Shown: positions 1-9,134, numbered from the stretch's first letter. The stretch: 64,000 nucleotides of DNA from Haloferax sp046557615 (GCF_046557615.1 NZ_JBKIII010000002.1:558001-622000); one strand, 5' to 3'. A program made the numbers and translations. The notes: generated by a model not told the origin, from the sequence alone.

Positions 1-151
1 GGAGGTCGCAGTCCATGAGCGGAGCAAGTGGAACTGGCTTCTGTTGTTCAATTACCCTTGTTTGAATTAATGCATCTCATAGTGGGTGACATCTCGTTCA
101 CTCTCACTCCCTACATCCACCTTACCCTCTCAGCCAACCTACACTATCTCG

Positions 152-547
152 ATGATTTCAGACCTGACACACACGACAGTACTCGTCGAAAACGTGGACG
201 ACGCAATCGAGTGGTACACCGACAAATTAGGCTTCGAACTCCGTGACGACGAGGAGTTCGCACCCGGAATGCGCTGGGTGACTGTCGCGCCGGAAGGTGG
301 CGACGTTGAAGTTGCACTGCAAGAACCGAGCGACGAATACGGCGAAGGGATGGCCGCCGAGATGCGCGACAGAATCGGAAAGGGCACGACCACGGTTCTC
401 GCCGTGGACGACTGCCGAGCGACCGTTGCAGAATTGGAAGAGCGTGGCGTCGAGATAACGAGAGAGCCAGAAGAAGTCCCGTGGGGCGTCCACGCCAATA
501 TCGTAGACCTGTACGGCAATCCGTACAATTTGGTCGAGACTCGGTGA
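152..547 (+). CDS. Glyoxalase/VOC-fold protein
   Basis: A 131-residue single-domain member of the vicinal oxygen chelate (glyoxalase/bleomycin resistance/dioxygenase) superfamily. The start reads MISDLTHTTV and the protein holds two beta-alpha-beta-beta-beta modules: the first with DDAIEWYTDKLGFEL at about residues 16-30, the second ending in DLYGNPYNLVE at 119-129. Candidate metal ligands are His7 and Glu129, as is usual for the fold. A longer frame opens at 86, but its extra 22 residues are low-complexity and unlike the family, so I use 152. Substrate cannot be told from sequence; it could be a lyase, dioxygenase-like enzyme or binding protein. It is a single gene with no clear partner. Confidence 0.85.
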   Translation: MISDLTHTTVLVENVDDAIEWYTDKLGFELRDDEEFAPGMRWVTVAPEGGDVEVALQEPSDEYGEGMAAEMRDRIGKGTTTVLAVDDCRATVAELEERGVEITREPEEVPWGVHANIVDLYGNPYNLVETR

Positions 548-557
548 CGGCCTATTT

Positions 558-1025
558 TTATCTGAGTAGTTCGCTCACCGCAACCAACACACCGACGCTC
601 ACCACAATCACCCCAACCTCCGCAACCGACGACAGCAACCCGAGCGACACAATCAACGTCGTCGCACACGCGGGTGGGTGAACCGTATCCGTCGCCAGCA
701 TCCCCCATCCAGTCACAGCAACCGAGACGATGCCGCTGAGAACTAAACGAAGGCCTTCAATCGAGAGAGCTGGCGGAACAGCAGTGAGCGAAACACCCGA
801 CGCAAGCACCGAGTAGGCGACAAACCCCGCCAGCGCACCAATCAGATGACCGCCGATGACGCGTCGAGGGCGGACCTTCTCGCGCTGTGTTTCGAACGCG
901 AGTACGAACGCCGAGGGGCCGAGGCTCGGGAAAATAAAGGGCTGGCCTGTGGCCCACGCGAGTACACCGAGAACGGCAAAGAGGCCGCCTGCAACGACTC
1001 CTGTTTCGACGCCTCGACGTGACAC
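558..1025 (-). CDS. HPP family membrane protein
   Basis: A 155-residue integral membrane protein with four to five hydrophobic segments. It carries the HPP motif at residues 116-118 within DTVHPPACATT and the second family signature SLGPSA at 34-39. HPP proteins are small inner-membrane proteins; some plant and cyanobacterial members take part in nitrite transport, but the archaeal role is not established. The gene converges with the glyoxalase-like gene and ends 11 bases from it. Length matches single-domain HPP proteins without CBS repeats. Confidence 0.85.
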   Translation of the reverse strand: MSRRGVETGVVAGGLFAVLGVLAWATGQPFIFPSLGPSAFVLAFETQREKVRPRRVIGGHLIGALAGFVAYSVLASGVSLTAVPPALSIEGLRLVLSGIVSVAVTGWGMLATDTVHPPACATTLIVSLGLLSSVAEVGVIVVSVGVLVAVSELLR

Positions 1026-1100
1026 ACCTGCGTGTCTGTGTGTACTGGATAAAAACGGTGGCTATCTGATTCAAGTAGTCGGCCGCGAAACAGGTTGGGC

Positions 1101-1664
1101 ATGCCCGGAGCAGTGTTCCTCGAAGGCGACGAAGTCGAACTCCGAACCGTCGATGGGAGTGATGTCGATTTTCTCCACGAACTGGTCAACGACCCACAGA
1201 TTCGGCGTGGAATCGCCGCACTCGACCCAATCACACGTAGCCAGGAGCGCAAGTGGGTCGAAACCCGTGGAAAGGACGACAGCATCAACTTCATCGTGAG
1301 CGTCGGAGGCGAGGCCGTCGGCACGATAGGACTCAAGCCGCCGAACAATGCGGGTGTCGCCGAAGTCGGCTACATGATTGCACCAGACCAGTGGGGCAAT
1401 GGCTACGCCACCGACGCCCTGCGAACCATGTGTGGCTACGCGTTCGAAGAGCGCCGACTCCACAAAGTGTACGCGAACGTCTACGAGACGAACCCAGCCT
1501 CCGCGGCGGTCTTAGAGAACGCAGGGTTCGAACGAGAGGGCGTCCACCGCGAGCAAGGGTTCGTCGAAGGCGAACACATCGACGTGCTGCGATACGGCCT
1601 GCTCGTGGACGAGTGGATGGAGGAGAACACTCAGACCGAAGACGGCCTCGACAGTTGGATATAG
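1101..1664 (+). CDS. GNAT family N-acetyltransferase
   Basis: A 187-residue acetyltransferase of the RimJ/RimL-like GNAT subgroup. The acetyl-CoA pyrophosphate loop is QWGNGYA at residues 97-103, preceded by the strand AEVGYMIAP, and the C-terminal NPASAAVLENAGF (131-143) is typical of the family. It likely transfers an acetyl group from acetyl-CoA to an amino group of a protein terminus or small molecule; the acceptor is unknown. I choose the ATG at 1101 over a TTG two codons upstream because MPGAVFLEG leads directly into the first strand. It converges with asd, whose stop lies one base away. Confidence 0.88.
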   Translation: MPGAVFLEGDEVELRTVDGSDVDFLHELVNDPQIRRGIAALDPITRSQERKWVETRGKDDSINFIVSVGGEAVGTIGLKPPNNAGVAEVGYMIAPDQWGNGYATDALRTMCGYAFEERRLHKVYANVYETNPASAAVLENAGFEREGVHREQGFVEGEHIDVLRYGLLVDEWMEENTQTEDGLDSWI

Positions 1665-1665
1665 T

Positions 1666-2700
1666 CTAAATCCAGCCTTCTTCGACGAGTAGTTCGCCGT
1701 TGAGGACAGACGCGCCTGCCGCGCCGCGAATCGTGTTGTGGGCGAGGCAGTTGTACTTGACACCGTTTGGCGTCTCTTGGATGCCGCCAGCCGAAATCTG
1801 CATGCCGTCGCCGCGGGTGCGGTCGAGACGTGGCTGTGGTCGGAAGTCGTCTTCGAAGACGTGAATCAGTTGCTCGGGTGCGCTCGGGAGGTCGATACCG
1901 GGGAACTCGCGCATCGCGGTCGCGACATCCTCGGGCGTGGCGTCCTCAGCGAGGTCGGCGAACACGCTTTCGAGGTGGCCGTCGAGCGTCGGAATCCGGT
2001 TACAGGAGGCGTTGACTTCGGCGTCGTGAAGCGCGACTTCTGCACCATCGAAGGAACCGAGAAGCTTGCGCGATTCGGTCTCCATCTTCTCTTCTTCGCC
2101 GCCGATGTGTGGGATAGCGTTGTCGATGATTTCCATCGAGCTGACGCCGTCGTAGCCAGCACCGGAGACGGCTTGGAGGGTCGTGACGTGGACGCGGTCG
2201 AGGCCGAACTGGTCGAGTGCGGCGAGGGTCGGAACCATCGTAATCGTCGAACAGTTCGGGTTCTTCACGAGCGCGCCGTCCCAGCCGCGTTCGTCGCGCT
2301 GGACTTCGATGAGGTCGAGGTGTTCAGGATTAATTTCGGGAATCGTCAGCGGCACGTCGGGTGCCATGCGGTCGTTCGAAGAGTTAGAAGAGACGACGTA
2401 GCCTGCTTCGAGGAAGGCGGGTTCGACCTCGGCGGCGACCGACGAGGGGAGCGACGAGAAGAGGAGGTCAACGTCGTCACCGACTGCCGAGGGGTCGGTG
2501 CCGACGACTTCCATCTCGGCAATCTCGTCTGGGATTGGCGTATTGACGCGCCACTTCGCGGCTTCTTTGTATTGCTTTCCTGCGCTCGCGTCGCTCGCGG
2601 TGAGCGCGGCGAGTTCGAAGACCGGGTGGTCTTCGAGTAGTTGGATGAATCGCTGTCCGACTGCGCCGGTCGCGCCGAGGATTCCGACTCGTACTGCCAT
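1666..2700 (-). CDS. asd: Aspartate-semialdehyde dehydrogenase
   Basis: Converts aspartyl phosphate to aspartate semialdehyde with NADPH, the branch point toward lysine, threonine and methionine. The 344-residue protein begins with a Rossmann loop GILGATGAVGQ (6-16), has the catalytic cysteine Cys150 in KNPNCST and a likely catalytic base His242 in LDGHLES. Length and the NPNCST context fit the archaeal/fungal type of the enzyme rather than the classic proteobacterial one. It is transcribed away from pccA, with a 208-base divergent intergenic region between them; a TATA-like CTTATG lies about 30 bases upstream on the minus strand. Confidence 0.95.
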   Translation of the reverse strand: MAVRVGILGATGAVGQRFIQLLEDHPVFELAALTASDASAGKQYKEAAKWRVNTPIPDEIAEMEVVGTDPSAVGDDVDLLFSSLPSSVAAEVEPAFLEAGYVVSSNSSNDRMAPDVPLTIPEINPEHLDLIEVQRDERGWDGALVKNPNCSTITMVPTLAALDQFGLDRVHVTTLQAVSGAGYDGVSSMEIIDNAIPHIGGEEEKMETESRKLLGSFDGAEVALHDAEVNASCNRIPTLDGHLESVFADLAEDATPEDVATAMREFPGIDLPSAPEQLIHVFEDDFRPQPRLDRTRGDGMQISAGGIQETPNGVKYNCLAHNTIRGAAGASVLNGELLVEEGWI

Positions 2701-2908
2701 TAGCCGTGACGTAGTGTATCACACACATAAGGCCGTTTGGGTTTGCGGCGCAGTAATTGCCGATAATCGCAGGATATCGCGGCTGAGCGTCACGATTTTC
2801 AGGTATTTCCTCATGGTCGAACACGTGAAACGTCAATCGTCGAACGGCTGTCCGACGTGCGTTGTTAACCGATAGAATAACGTGTAGTTCCCTGAAAGAC
2901 TACCGCAA

Positions 2909-4699
2909 ATGTTCAGCAAGGTTCTCGTCGCCAATCGAGGCGAGATCGCAGTCCGAGTAATGCGGGCCTGCGAGGAGTTAGGCGTCCGAACCGTGGCAGT
3001 CTACAGCGAGGCTGACAAACACGGTGGACACGTACGCTACGCCGACGAGGCGTACAACATCGGTCCCGCTCGTGCAGCAGACTCGTATCTCAACCACGAG
3101 GCCGTCTTGGAGGCCGCGCGCAAAGCAGGCGCAGACGCCATCCACCCCGGCTACGGGTTCCTCGCGGAGAACGCGGAGTTCGCGCGCAAGGTCGAAGAGA
3201 GCGAGTTCGTCTGGATTGGTCCCAGTGCGAATGCAATGGAGCGTCTCGGGGAGAAGACGAAGGCGCGCGCGCTGATGCAGGATGCCGACGTGCCTGTCGT
3301 CCCCGGCACGACCGAACCCGCCGAGTCCGCCGACGAAGTGAAAGACGTCGCCGACGAGTACGGCTATCCGGTCGCCATCAAGGCAGAAGGTGGTGGCGGT
3401 GGCCGCGGTCTGAAAGTCGTTCGCTCCGAAGAGGAAGTCGACGACCAGTTCGAGACGGCACAGCGTGAGGGTGAAGCCTACTTCGGCAACGCCTCTGTGT
3501 ACGTCGAGAAGTACCTCGAAGCGCCGCGCCACATCGAAGTCCAGATTCTCGCCGACGAACACGGCAACGTCCGTCACCTCGGTGAGCGTGATTGCTCGCT
3601 CCAGCGCCGTCACCAGAAGGTCATCGAGGAGGCTCCCTCTCCGGCGCTCACCGACGAACTCCGCGAGGAAATCGGTGAGGCCGCCCGCCGCGGCGTCAAG
3701 GCCGCCGATTACACCAACGCGGGGACGGTCGAATTCCTCGTCGAGGACGGCGAGTTCTACTTCATGGAAGTGAACACGCGGATTCAGGTCGAACACACGG
3801 TGAGCGAACAGGTCACCGGCCTCGACATCGTGAAGTGGCAGATTCGCGTCGCCGCTGGCGAAGCACTCGACTTCGAGCAGGACGACGTGGAAATCGAAGG
3901 CCACTCCATCGAGTTCCGTATCAACGCGGAAGCCCCCGAGAAGAGCTTCGCGCCCGCAACGGGCAAACTCGTCACCTACGACCCGCCGGGCGGTATCGGC
4001 GTCCGCATGGACGACGCCGTGCGTCAGGGCGACGAAATCGGTGGCGACTACGACTCGATGATTGCGAAACTCATCGTCACCGGGTCGGACCGCGAAGAGG
4101 CCATCATCCGTGGTGAGCGCGCACTCGCCGAGTTCGACATCGAAGGCCTTCGCACCGTGATTCCGTTCCACCGCCTCATGCTCACCGACGAGGAGTTCCG
4201 AAACGGTACGCACACGACGAAGTACCTCGACGAAGAACTCGAATCCGAGCGCATTCAGGCCGCTGTCGAACGCTGGTCGTCCGAGGACATCTCGTCGGAC
4301 GACGACGAGGAGGTCACCGAGCGCACGTTCACCGTCGAAGTCAACGGCAAGCGATTCGAGGTCAACCTCGAAGAGCGTGGTGCGCCTGCAATTCCACTCG
4401 GTAACGCCTCGGGTAACTCGAAGCCGTCCGGTCCGCGCAAGCGAAACAAATCCGGCAACGACAGCCAGCAAGTCATCGAAGGCGATGGCGAGCAGGTCAC
4501 CGCCGAGATGCAGGGAACGATTCTCTCTGTCGAAGTCGAAGAGGGCGACGAAGTCGAACCCGGCGACACGGTGTGTGTCCTCGAAGCGATGAAGATGGAG
4601 AACGACGTGGTCTCCGAGCGCGGTGGCACCGTCTCGCAGGTTCTCATCGGCGAAGGCGACAGCGTGGACATGGGCGACGTGCTGCTCGTCCTCGAATAA
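2909..4699 (+). CDS. pccA: Propionyl/acetyl-CoA carboxylase, biotin carboxylase and biotin carrier subunit
   Basis: A 596-residue fusion of biotin carboxylase and biotin carboxyl carrier domains. Residues 1 to about 450 form the ATP-grasp carboxylase, with VLVANRGEIAVR near the start, the glycine-rich loop GGGGRGL and EVNTRIQVEHTVSE. A Ser/Asn/Lys-rich linker follows, then the biotinyl domain with EAMKM and the modified lysine at Lys562. It charges biotin with CO2 for transfer to propionyl-CoA by PccB, encoded at 15.4-16.9 kb with PccX. Haloferax uses this enzyme in propionyl-CoA metabolism, including supply of PHBV precursors in species that make it. birA follows 45 bases downstream and would attach the biotin. 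Confidence 0.93.
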   Translation: MFSKVLVANRGEIAVRVMRACEELGVRTVAVYSEADKHGGHVRYADEAYNIGPARAADSYLNHEAVLEAARKAGADAIHPGYGFLAENAEFARKVEESEFVWIGPSANAMERLGEKTKARALMQDADVPVVPGTTEPAESADEVKDVADEYGYPVAIKAEGGGGGRGLKVVRSEEEVDDQFETAQREGEAYFGNASVYVEKYLEAPRHIEVQILADEHGNVRHLGERDCSLQRRHQKVIEEAPSPALTDELREEIGEAARRGVKAADYTNAGTVEFLVEDGEFYFMEVNTRIQVEHTVSEQVTGLDIVKWQIRVAAGEALDFEQDDVEIEGHSIEFRINAEAPEKSFAPATGKLVTYDPPGGIGVRMDDAVRQGDEIGGDYDSMIAKLIVTGSDREEAIIRGERALAEFDIEGLRTVIPFHRLMLTDEEFRNGTHTTKYLDEELESERIQAAVERWSSEDISSDDDEEVTERTFTVEVNGKRFEVNLEERGAPAIPLGNASGNSKPSGPRKRNKSGNDSQQVIEGDGEQVTAEMQGTILSVEVEEGDEVEPGDTVCVLEAMKMENDVVSERGGTVSQVLIGEGDSVDMGDVLLVLE

Positions 4700-4700
4700 G

Positions 4701-4723
4701 ACGCGAACCGCGAACCTCTTTTT
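4701..4723 (+). terminator. Probable transcription terminator after pccA
   Basis: A CGCG-rich inverted segment (CGCGAACCGCG) is followed by five Ts at 4719-4723 just after the pccA stop. Archaeal termination usually needs only an oligo-T run, so partial read-through into birA remains possible. Confidence 0.4.
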
Positions 4724-4744
4724 GCGCGCCTGAGTAGCCAGCGT

Positions 4745-5713
4745 ATGAGCGATAGCCGGCGCGCCCTGCTTTCTGCACTCGCCGACGGTCCGGTCTCCGG
4801 TCCAGGCCTCGCCGACCGACTCGGCATCTCCCGAGCGGCGGTCTGGAAACACGTCGAAGCCCTCCGCAGCGAGGGATTCGAAATCGAGAGTACGGGAGAC
4901 GGGTACGCCGTCACCGCAGTCCCAGAGTACGGCGGCCGCGCAATCGAATACGGACTCGATGCCGACTTCGATATCGAGTTTCACGAGGCTCTCGGGTCGT
5001 CGAACGACCGCGCTCGCGAACTCGCCAGCGACGGGAGAGAGAACGTCGCCGTCGTCGCCCGCGAACAATCGGCCAGTCGTGGGCGAAAAAACCGCGAGTG
5101 GACCGCTCCCGACGGCGGCGTCTGGATGAGTTTGCTTATCCGGCCCGACGAACCACCAGCCTACGCGCCGTTGTACACCTTGGCGATGGCTGTGGCGGTG
5201 TGTGATGCGGCGCGAGAAGCAGGTGTGGATGTGGGGATAAAGTGGCCGAACGATGTTATCGTGAGCGAAGCGAGCGATAACTCGTCTGCAACTGCCGACG
5301 AATCAAACCGCGGCTACCGCAAACTCTGCGGCATCCTCACCGAGATGGAAGGCGAGGCAGACAGAGTCTCGTGGCTCGTCATCGGGACCGGCATCAACGT
5401 CAACCTCGACCCGGCGACACTCCCCGAGGGTGCGACGAGCATCTCAGCAGAGGCGGGCGAAGTCGAACGCCGTGTGTTCGTCCAGCGCGTACTCGAACGA
5501 TTCAGCGAACTCGCTTCTGACCTCGAATCCGTCCTTCCGGCGTGGCGCGACAGAGCAGACACACTGGGGCAACGAGTTCGCGTCCACACAGCCTCGGGAG
5601 TAATCGAAGGCGAGGCTGTCGATGTGGAACATCCGGGCACGCTCGTCGTCGAGACTGAGAATGGAATAGAACGAGTCCACGCGGGCGACTGCGAACACCT
5701 CCGACCGGCGTAA
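4745..5713 (+). CDS. birA: Biotin--[acetyl-CoA carboxylase] ligase with N-terminal HTH
   Basis: Activates biotin to biotinyl-AMP and attaches it to the carrier lysine of biotin enzymes, here most obviously PccA encoded just upstream. Of the 322 residues, 1-60 are a winged helix (LADRLGISRAAVWKHVEAL), so the protein may also repress biotin genes as in Escherichia coli. The catalytic core has SRGRKNREW at 111-119, KWPND at 166-170 and GTGINVN at 214-220; the last part is the small C-terminal SH3-like domain. Between KWPND and RKLCGILTE, which are normally a few residues apart, about 18 Ser/Asp/Asn-rich residues (173-190) are inserted, and their DNA carries a perfect inverted repeat. Confidence 0.93.
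   Translation: MSDSRRALLSALADGPVSGPGLADRLGISRAAVWKHVEALRSEGFEIESTGDGYAVTAVPEYGGRAIEYGLDADFDIEFHEALGSSNDRARELASDGRENVAVVAREQSASRGRKNREWTAPDGGVWMSLLIRPDEPPAYAPLYTLAMAVAVCDAAREAGVDVGIKWPNDVIVSEASDNSSATADESNRGYRKLCGILTEMEGEADRVSWLVIGTGINVNLDPATLPEGATSISAEAGEVERRVFVQRVLERFSELASDLESVLPAWRDRADTLGQRVRVHTASGVIEGEAVDVEHPGTLVVETENGIERVHAGDCEHLRPA
5255..5281. repeat. Inverted repeat inside the birA loop insertion
   Basis: GTTATCG at 5255-5261 is answered by CGATAAC at 5275-5281, with a 13-base centre made of AGCGA-type direct repeats. It lies in frame within birA at residues 171-179, at the start of a segment that most BirA proteins lack. It reads as a small palindromic insertion tolerated in a surface loop. 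Confidence 0.6.
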
Positions 5714-6265
5714 CTACTCGTCGCCGTCGGCGGTGACAGCTTCTGATTCGGTTGTTACCTCAGCGCCGTCAGTCGCGTCTGCGGTAGCCGGGGCTTCGAC
5801 GTCGAGTCGAGGTGACTCCGTGTCGTCGCCTTCGATACGGACAGTAAGCACTGGAACCTTCGATGCGCGGACCACTTTTTCCGCGACAGAGCCGAGAAGG
5901 AGGCGGTCGATACCGCCGCGACCGTGTGTACCCATCACGATGAGGTCGCACTGTCCTCGCTCGGCGAACTTCACAATCTCGCGGCTGGGTGTTCCTTCGA
6001 GGATGTGTGTTTCGACCGGGACGTCTTGCGCCTCGGCGGCGCGTTCGACCAATTCGACGGCGGCCTCTGCGTCGGCGCGCAAGAGGTCGTCGAGTCCTTC
6101 CCACGAGGACTCCATCGGAAGCCCTGCAAAGCTTCCGGCGTTCACCACGTAGATGCCGTGCAGTTCCGCACCGTGGACTGCGGCGAGGGCGGCGGCGTGG
6201 GTCGCGACGCGTTCGGACCCATCAGACCCGTCGATTGGGACGATAATCCGGTCGTACATTACCAT
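5714..6265 (-). CDS. Universal stress protein (UspA family)
   Basis: A 183-residue single-domain Usp. It has the opening strand IIVPIDGSDGSERV (7-20) and the ATP-binding pattern GTHGRGG...GSVAEKVV at about 112-132, which suggests a nucleotide-binding Usp. After residue 145 comes an Asp/Glu/Thr/Ala-rich tail of nearly 40 residues with no motif, a common haloarchaeal low-complexity end. Usp proteins respond to stress and bind nucleotides; a precise role is not known. Two in-frame ATGs lie two codons apart at the start (6265 and 6259). The gene converges with birA and begins immediately after its stop on the opposite strand. Confidence 0.9.
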   Translation of the reverse strand: MVMYDRIIVPIDGSDGSERVATHAAALAAVHGAELHGIYVVNAGSFAGLPMESSWEGLDDLLRADAEAAVELVERAAEAQDVPVETHILEGTPSREIVKFAERGQCDLIVMGTHGRGGIDRLLLGSVAEKVVRASKVPVLTVRIEGDDTESPRLDVEAPATADATDGAEVTTESEAVTADGDE

Positions 6266-6343
6266 GACACATGATAACGTATTACTCCCCGTGTAATAAC
6301 CGTTTGCGACGGTGCAGTGAAAAACCGAGCGTCCGGACGTTTC

Positions 6344-7357
6344 TCAGAGGTAGACGTCTTTGATATCTGCCATTCCGGCGCGACGAACGACGCCGCGGAC
6401 GATATCTTTCGTCCCGGTGAGGTTGTCCGACTCACCATCGAGGACGAGCAGTTTCGCCTCTTTGCCCTCTTCGACGACGCCGTAGTCGAGTCCTGCAATC
6501 TCGGCACCGTTGACGGTGGCCATCTTGAGTACCTCTTTTGCGGGCACGTCAGCGAGTTTGGAGGCGAACTCCATCTCGCGGAACATCGATGGGCTGTTGA
6601 GCATCACGTTGTCCGTGCCGAGTGCGACGGTGGTTCGCTCGACGAGTTCGCGAATCGGTGGGACGCCGACGCCGGTCACGAGGTTCGAACGCGGGCAGAC
6701 GACGATGGGGATTTTGCTGTCCTCGACGCGCTCGAGATGGAGCGACTCGGGATGCACCATGTGGACGAGAAAGTCTGGGTCGAGGTCGAGTGCCGCGTTG
6801 ATGTCGAGCGAGTCGCGCTCGCCTGCGTGGATACCAAAGAGTTTGCCAGCCTTCTCGGTCGCATTGCGGAGCGCGCCGAACTCGGCGTCTCGGGCACCGG
6901 ATGCACCGAAGCCATCCGAGACTTCCATCGCGCTTTCGGTCTCACGACCGAGAACGACGGCCTCGATATCGCGGCCGGTGAGTGCCTGTCGGATGATACC
7001 GACGCCATCGACGCCGCCTTCGCGGAATTCGAGACACGCGGCAGTCCCGGCGTTCTCCATCATACAGAGCGAGCGGCGAATCGCTTCGACCTTCTCGTCG
7101 GTGCTGGCCGCGCGCAGGAGTTGGTGTTTGAGTCCGTCCGGTGGGGCGACGAGGTCGTCGAGCGAAAGTCCCTCCCCGGCCTCTTTGGCTATCGAATCGC
7201 CGATGTGTGTGTGCGCGTTGATGAACGCCGGGAGGACGATATCGGTCGAATCGGTGTCGGTCTCCTCGACAGACACGATTTCGCCGTCCTCGACGACGAC
7301 ACGCCCGCGGATTGGCTCCAGTTCCGGCCCACGAAGTACAGTTCCCTCCAACCTCAT
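6344..7357 (-). CDS. Amidohydrolase-superfamily metal-dependent hydrolase
   Basis: A 337-residue protein of the cytosine deaminase / TRZ-ATZ branch of the amidohydrolase superfamily. The N-terminal small beta domain leads into AFINAHTHIGD with metal ligands His49 and His51, followed by GIHAGE, HMVHPES and the late LGTDNVML aspartate, the expected ligand order for a mononuclear barrel. It probably deaminates or hydrolyses a ring amine, but the substrate (cytosine, guanine, adenosine-like, chlorohydrolase-like) cannot be fixed. It is shorter than most deaminases of the group (over 400 residues). It stands between a stress protein and an HD-domain gene on the same strand. Confidence 0.85.
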   Translation of the reverse strand: MRLEGTVLRGPELEPIRGRVVVEDGEIVSVEETDTDSTDIVLPAFINAHTHIGDSIAKEAGEGLSLDDLVAPPDGLKHQLLRAASTDEKVEAIRRSLCMMENAGTAACLEFREGGVDGVGIIRQALTGRDIEAVVLGRETESAMEVSDGFGASGARDAEFGALRNATEKAGKLFGIHAGERDSLDINAALDLDPDFLVHMVHPESLHLERVEDSKIPIVVCPRSNLVTGVGVPPIRELVERTTVALGTDNVMLNSPSMFREMEFASKLADVPAKEVLKMATVNGAEIAGLDYGVVEEGKEAKLLVLDGESDNLTGTKDIVRGVVRRAGMADIKDVYL

Positions 7358-7409
7358 TGCCCACGAATCAGAGTCCGTCGGCCTTGAAGCCCCCGAATCT
7401 CGGTCTGGA

Positions 7410-8633
7410 TTATTCGAACTCGTCGAGTGTCGCGTGGATGCCGCGGCGAACGTCTTTGACGAGTGCGCCGTCGATATCGAGTCCGAGGTGATTGGCGGCG
7501 GTGCGGCCGACGCGCTTGGTGGACGCTTGGGGTGCGTAGACGCCGAGTCGCCACTGCTGTTCCTGTGCGGTTCGGAGCGCCTGCACGAGCGGCGATTCGC
7601 GCTCTAACTGTCGAATCTCGCCGTTGACCATCACCCGCGACGTGGATTCTTTCATCGACGGGCGAGAAGGCACGTCGAGGATGACCGACGTTGGGTCTAC
7701 GTCGGCGTCGTCGGCGATATCGTGTTCGAGTTCGCTGATTTCCTCGTGGTCGGCGGTCAGAATCTCTTCGGAGACGTCAGAGAGTTCGGCCCAGACGGCG
7801 CGTTTGAACAGATTTCGCGTCGCCAGTCGTTCGGCGAACTCGGACGTGGAGGGGTTGAGTCGAAGACCGACGAGCAGGTCGGCGTCGTCCATGCGGCGGA
7901 GTTTCTCAGCGCCAATGTCGGGTTCCTCTAAGAGGCGCTCCGACGCGCGTCTGAGCATCGCTTTCGAGATGCGGGCGACGTGGTGAGCGTAGACGGTCGG
8001 ATTCATCAGCGCCCGTGCGAGCAAGAGCGACTCTGCGGTCTGGACGTTGCCTTCGCCGAGGACGAGTTCGCCGTCGACGAAGGTGAGTTCGCGAATCAGG
8101 CGTTCGTGGTCGATAGTGCCGTAGGGGACACCGGTGTGGTGGGCGTCGCGGACGAGGTAGTCCATGCGGTCCACGTCGAGTTCCCCCGAGACCAACTGGC
8201 CGAACTTTCCCTCACCAGAGACCAGTCCAGCGATTCGCTTTGGGTCTAATCCTTCGTCTTCGAGGACTTGGCCGACGTTGCCACGAGTGACGAGTTCGGC
8301 AACGTCATCGTGGTACTTTCCGGTGTGGCGGTGGGTCACGTCTTCGATGTTGTGGCTGTACGGGCCGTGGCCAACGTCGTGGAGGAGCGCGGCGGCCTCG
8401 ACGTGGGCGGCGGCGTCGCCTTCGACACCGAGGTGTGAGAGGGCACGAGACGCGAGGTGGTAGACACCCAGACTGTGTTCGAACCGAGTGTGGTTCGCAG
8501 AGGGATAGACGAATTGGACCGTCCCTAACTGCTTGATTCGCCGCAGACGTTGCATCTCCGGCGTATCGAGGAGGGACTCGGCCACGCCCTCGACCTCGAT
8601 GTGGTCGTGGACGCTGTCCTTGATGGTTGTCAT
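7410..8633 (-). CDS. HD-domain phosphohydrolase, copy 1 (dGTPase/YpgQ-like)
   Basis: A 407-residue HD-superfamily protein. The metal site is visible as His53 in TRFEHSLGVYHL, the HD doublet His85-Asp86 in AALLHDVGHGPYSH, and a downstream aspartate in GELDVDRMDYLVRD. This arrangement is that of the dNTP triphosphohydrolase / SAMHD1-like group, so hydrolysis of dNTPs or another phosphate ester is likely. The C-terminal third is less conserved. It is a paralogue of the gene at 9345-10526; both share NHTRFEHSLGVYHLASRAL and RMDYLVRDAHH at the same positions. An amidohydrolase gene follows downstream on the same strand. Confidence 0.9.
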   Translation of the reverse strand: MTTIKDSVHDHIEVEGVAESLLDTPEMQRLRRIKQLGTVQFVYPSANHTRFEHSLGVYHLASRALSHLGVEGDAAAHVEAAALLHDVGHGPYSHNIEDVTHRHTGKYHDDVAELVTRGNVGQVLEDEGLDPKRIAGLVSGEGKFGQLVSGELDVDRMDYLVRDAHHTGVPYGTIDHERLIRELTFVDGELVLGEGNVQTAESLLLARALMNPTVYAHHVARISKAMLRRASERLLEEPDIGAEKLRRMDDADLLVGLRLNPSTSEFAERLATRNLFKRAVWAELSDVSEEILTADHEEISELEHDIADDADVDPTSVILDVPSRPSMKESTSRVMVNGEIRQLERESPLVQALRTAQEQQWRLGVYAPQASTKRVGRTAANHLGLDIDGALVKDVRRGIHATLDEFE

Positions 8634-8735
8634 AGGTGACGTTCGGCCGTCATCGAATAAAAGCCAACGGGGGTTCCGGGGCGAGACTGTGGTCTCAGTA
8701 CTCGATTCCAGATAAGATGAATGTGGTTCGCCCGC

Positions 8736-9134
8736 TCACGTGGCGGGGCGGCCAACGGTGTCTTCGCGGCCACGGTGGAGGTAGCCACCGATGATGCCGC
8801 CGACTGCACCGGGGATACCGGCGACGACGACCAGGACGAGCAGTCCCAGTCCCAGGCCGAGGCCGAAGATACCCGCGAGGAGCGTCCCGACCACGGTCAG
8901 GATGACTGCGATAACGAGGGCACCGATTACGGTTGCGAGTGCGCCATGCGTGGCATCACTCGTCGTCGAACGGTTGTTGTAGTATCCAGCGACTGCGCCC
9001 GCGATGAGACCCGTCAGCGACGCTCCTACGACTGGCAGCGAGAGGTCTGTATACGGGACTGCGAGACCGCTGAGGATTCCGATGACGATACTGGTTAGAA
9101 GTCCGTATAGGACGGCGCGCCAATTGATATCCAT
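8736..9134 (-). CDS. DUF5518 family membrane protein
   Basis: A 132-residue protein with four predicted membrane helices (about residues 8-25, 32-50, 65-90 and 92-117) and a glycine-rich GLGLGLGLL stretch. The pattern matches the haloarchaeal DUF5518 family, which has no known function. It sits between two HD-domain paralogues on the same strand with about 100 and 210 bases on either side, so it may be its own unit. Confidence 0.75.
   Translation of the reverse strand: MDINWRAVLYGLLTSIVIGILSGLAVPYTDLSLPVVGASLTGLIAGAVAGYYNNRSTTSDATHGALATVIGALVIAVILTVVGTLLAGIFGLGLGLGLLVLVVVAGIPGAVGGIIGGYLHRGREDTVGRPAT

Noticed and set aside
1..151. A short frame at 28-246 over the first bases
   Set aside because: It overlaps the glyoxalase-like gene in another frame and has Arg-rich noise at its end. 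The first 151 bases show no supported gene.
2978..5068. A 696-codon minus-strand frame opposite pccA and birA
   Set aside because: Shadow of the real genes, with no domain recognisable and crossing both.
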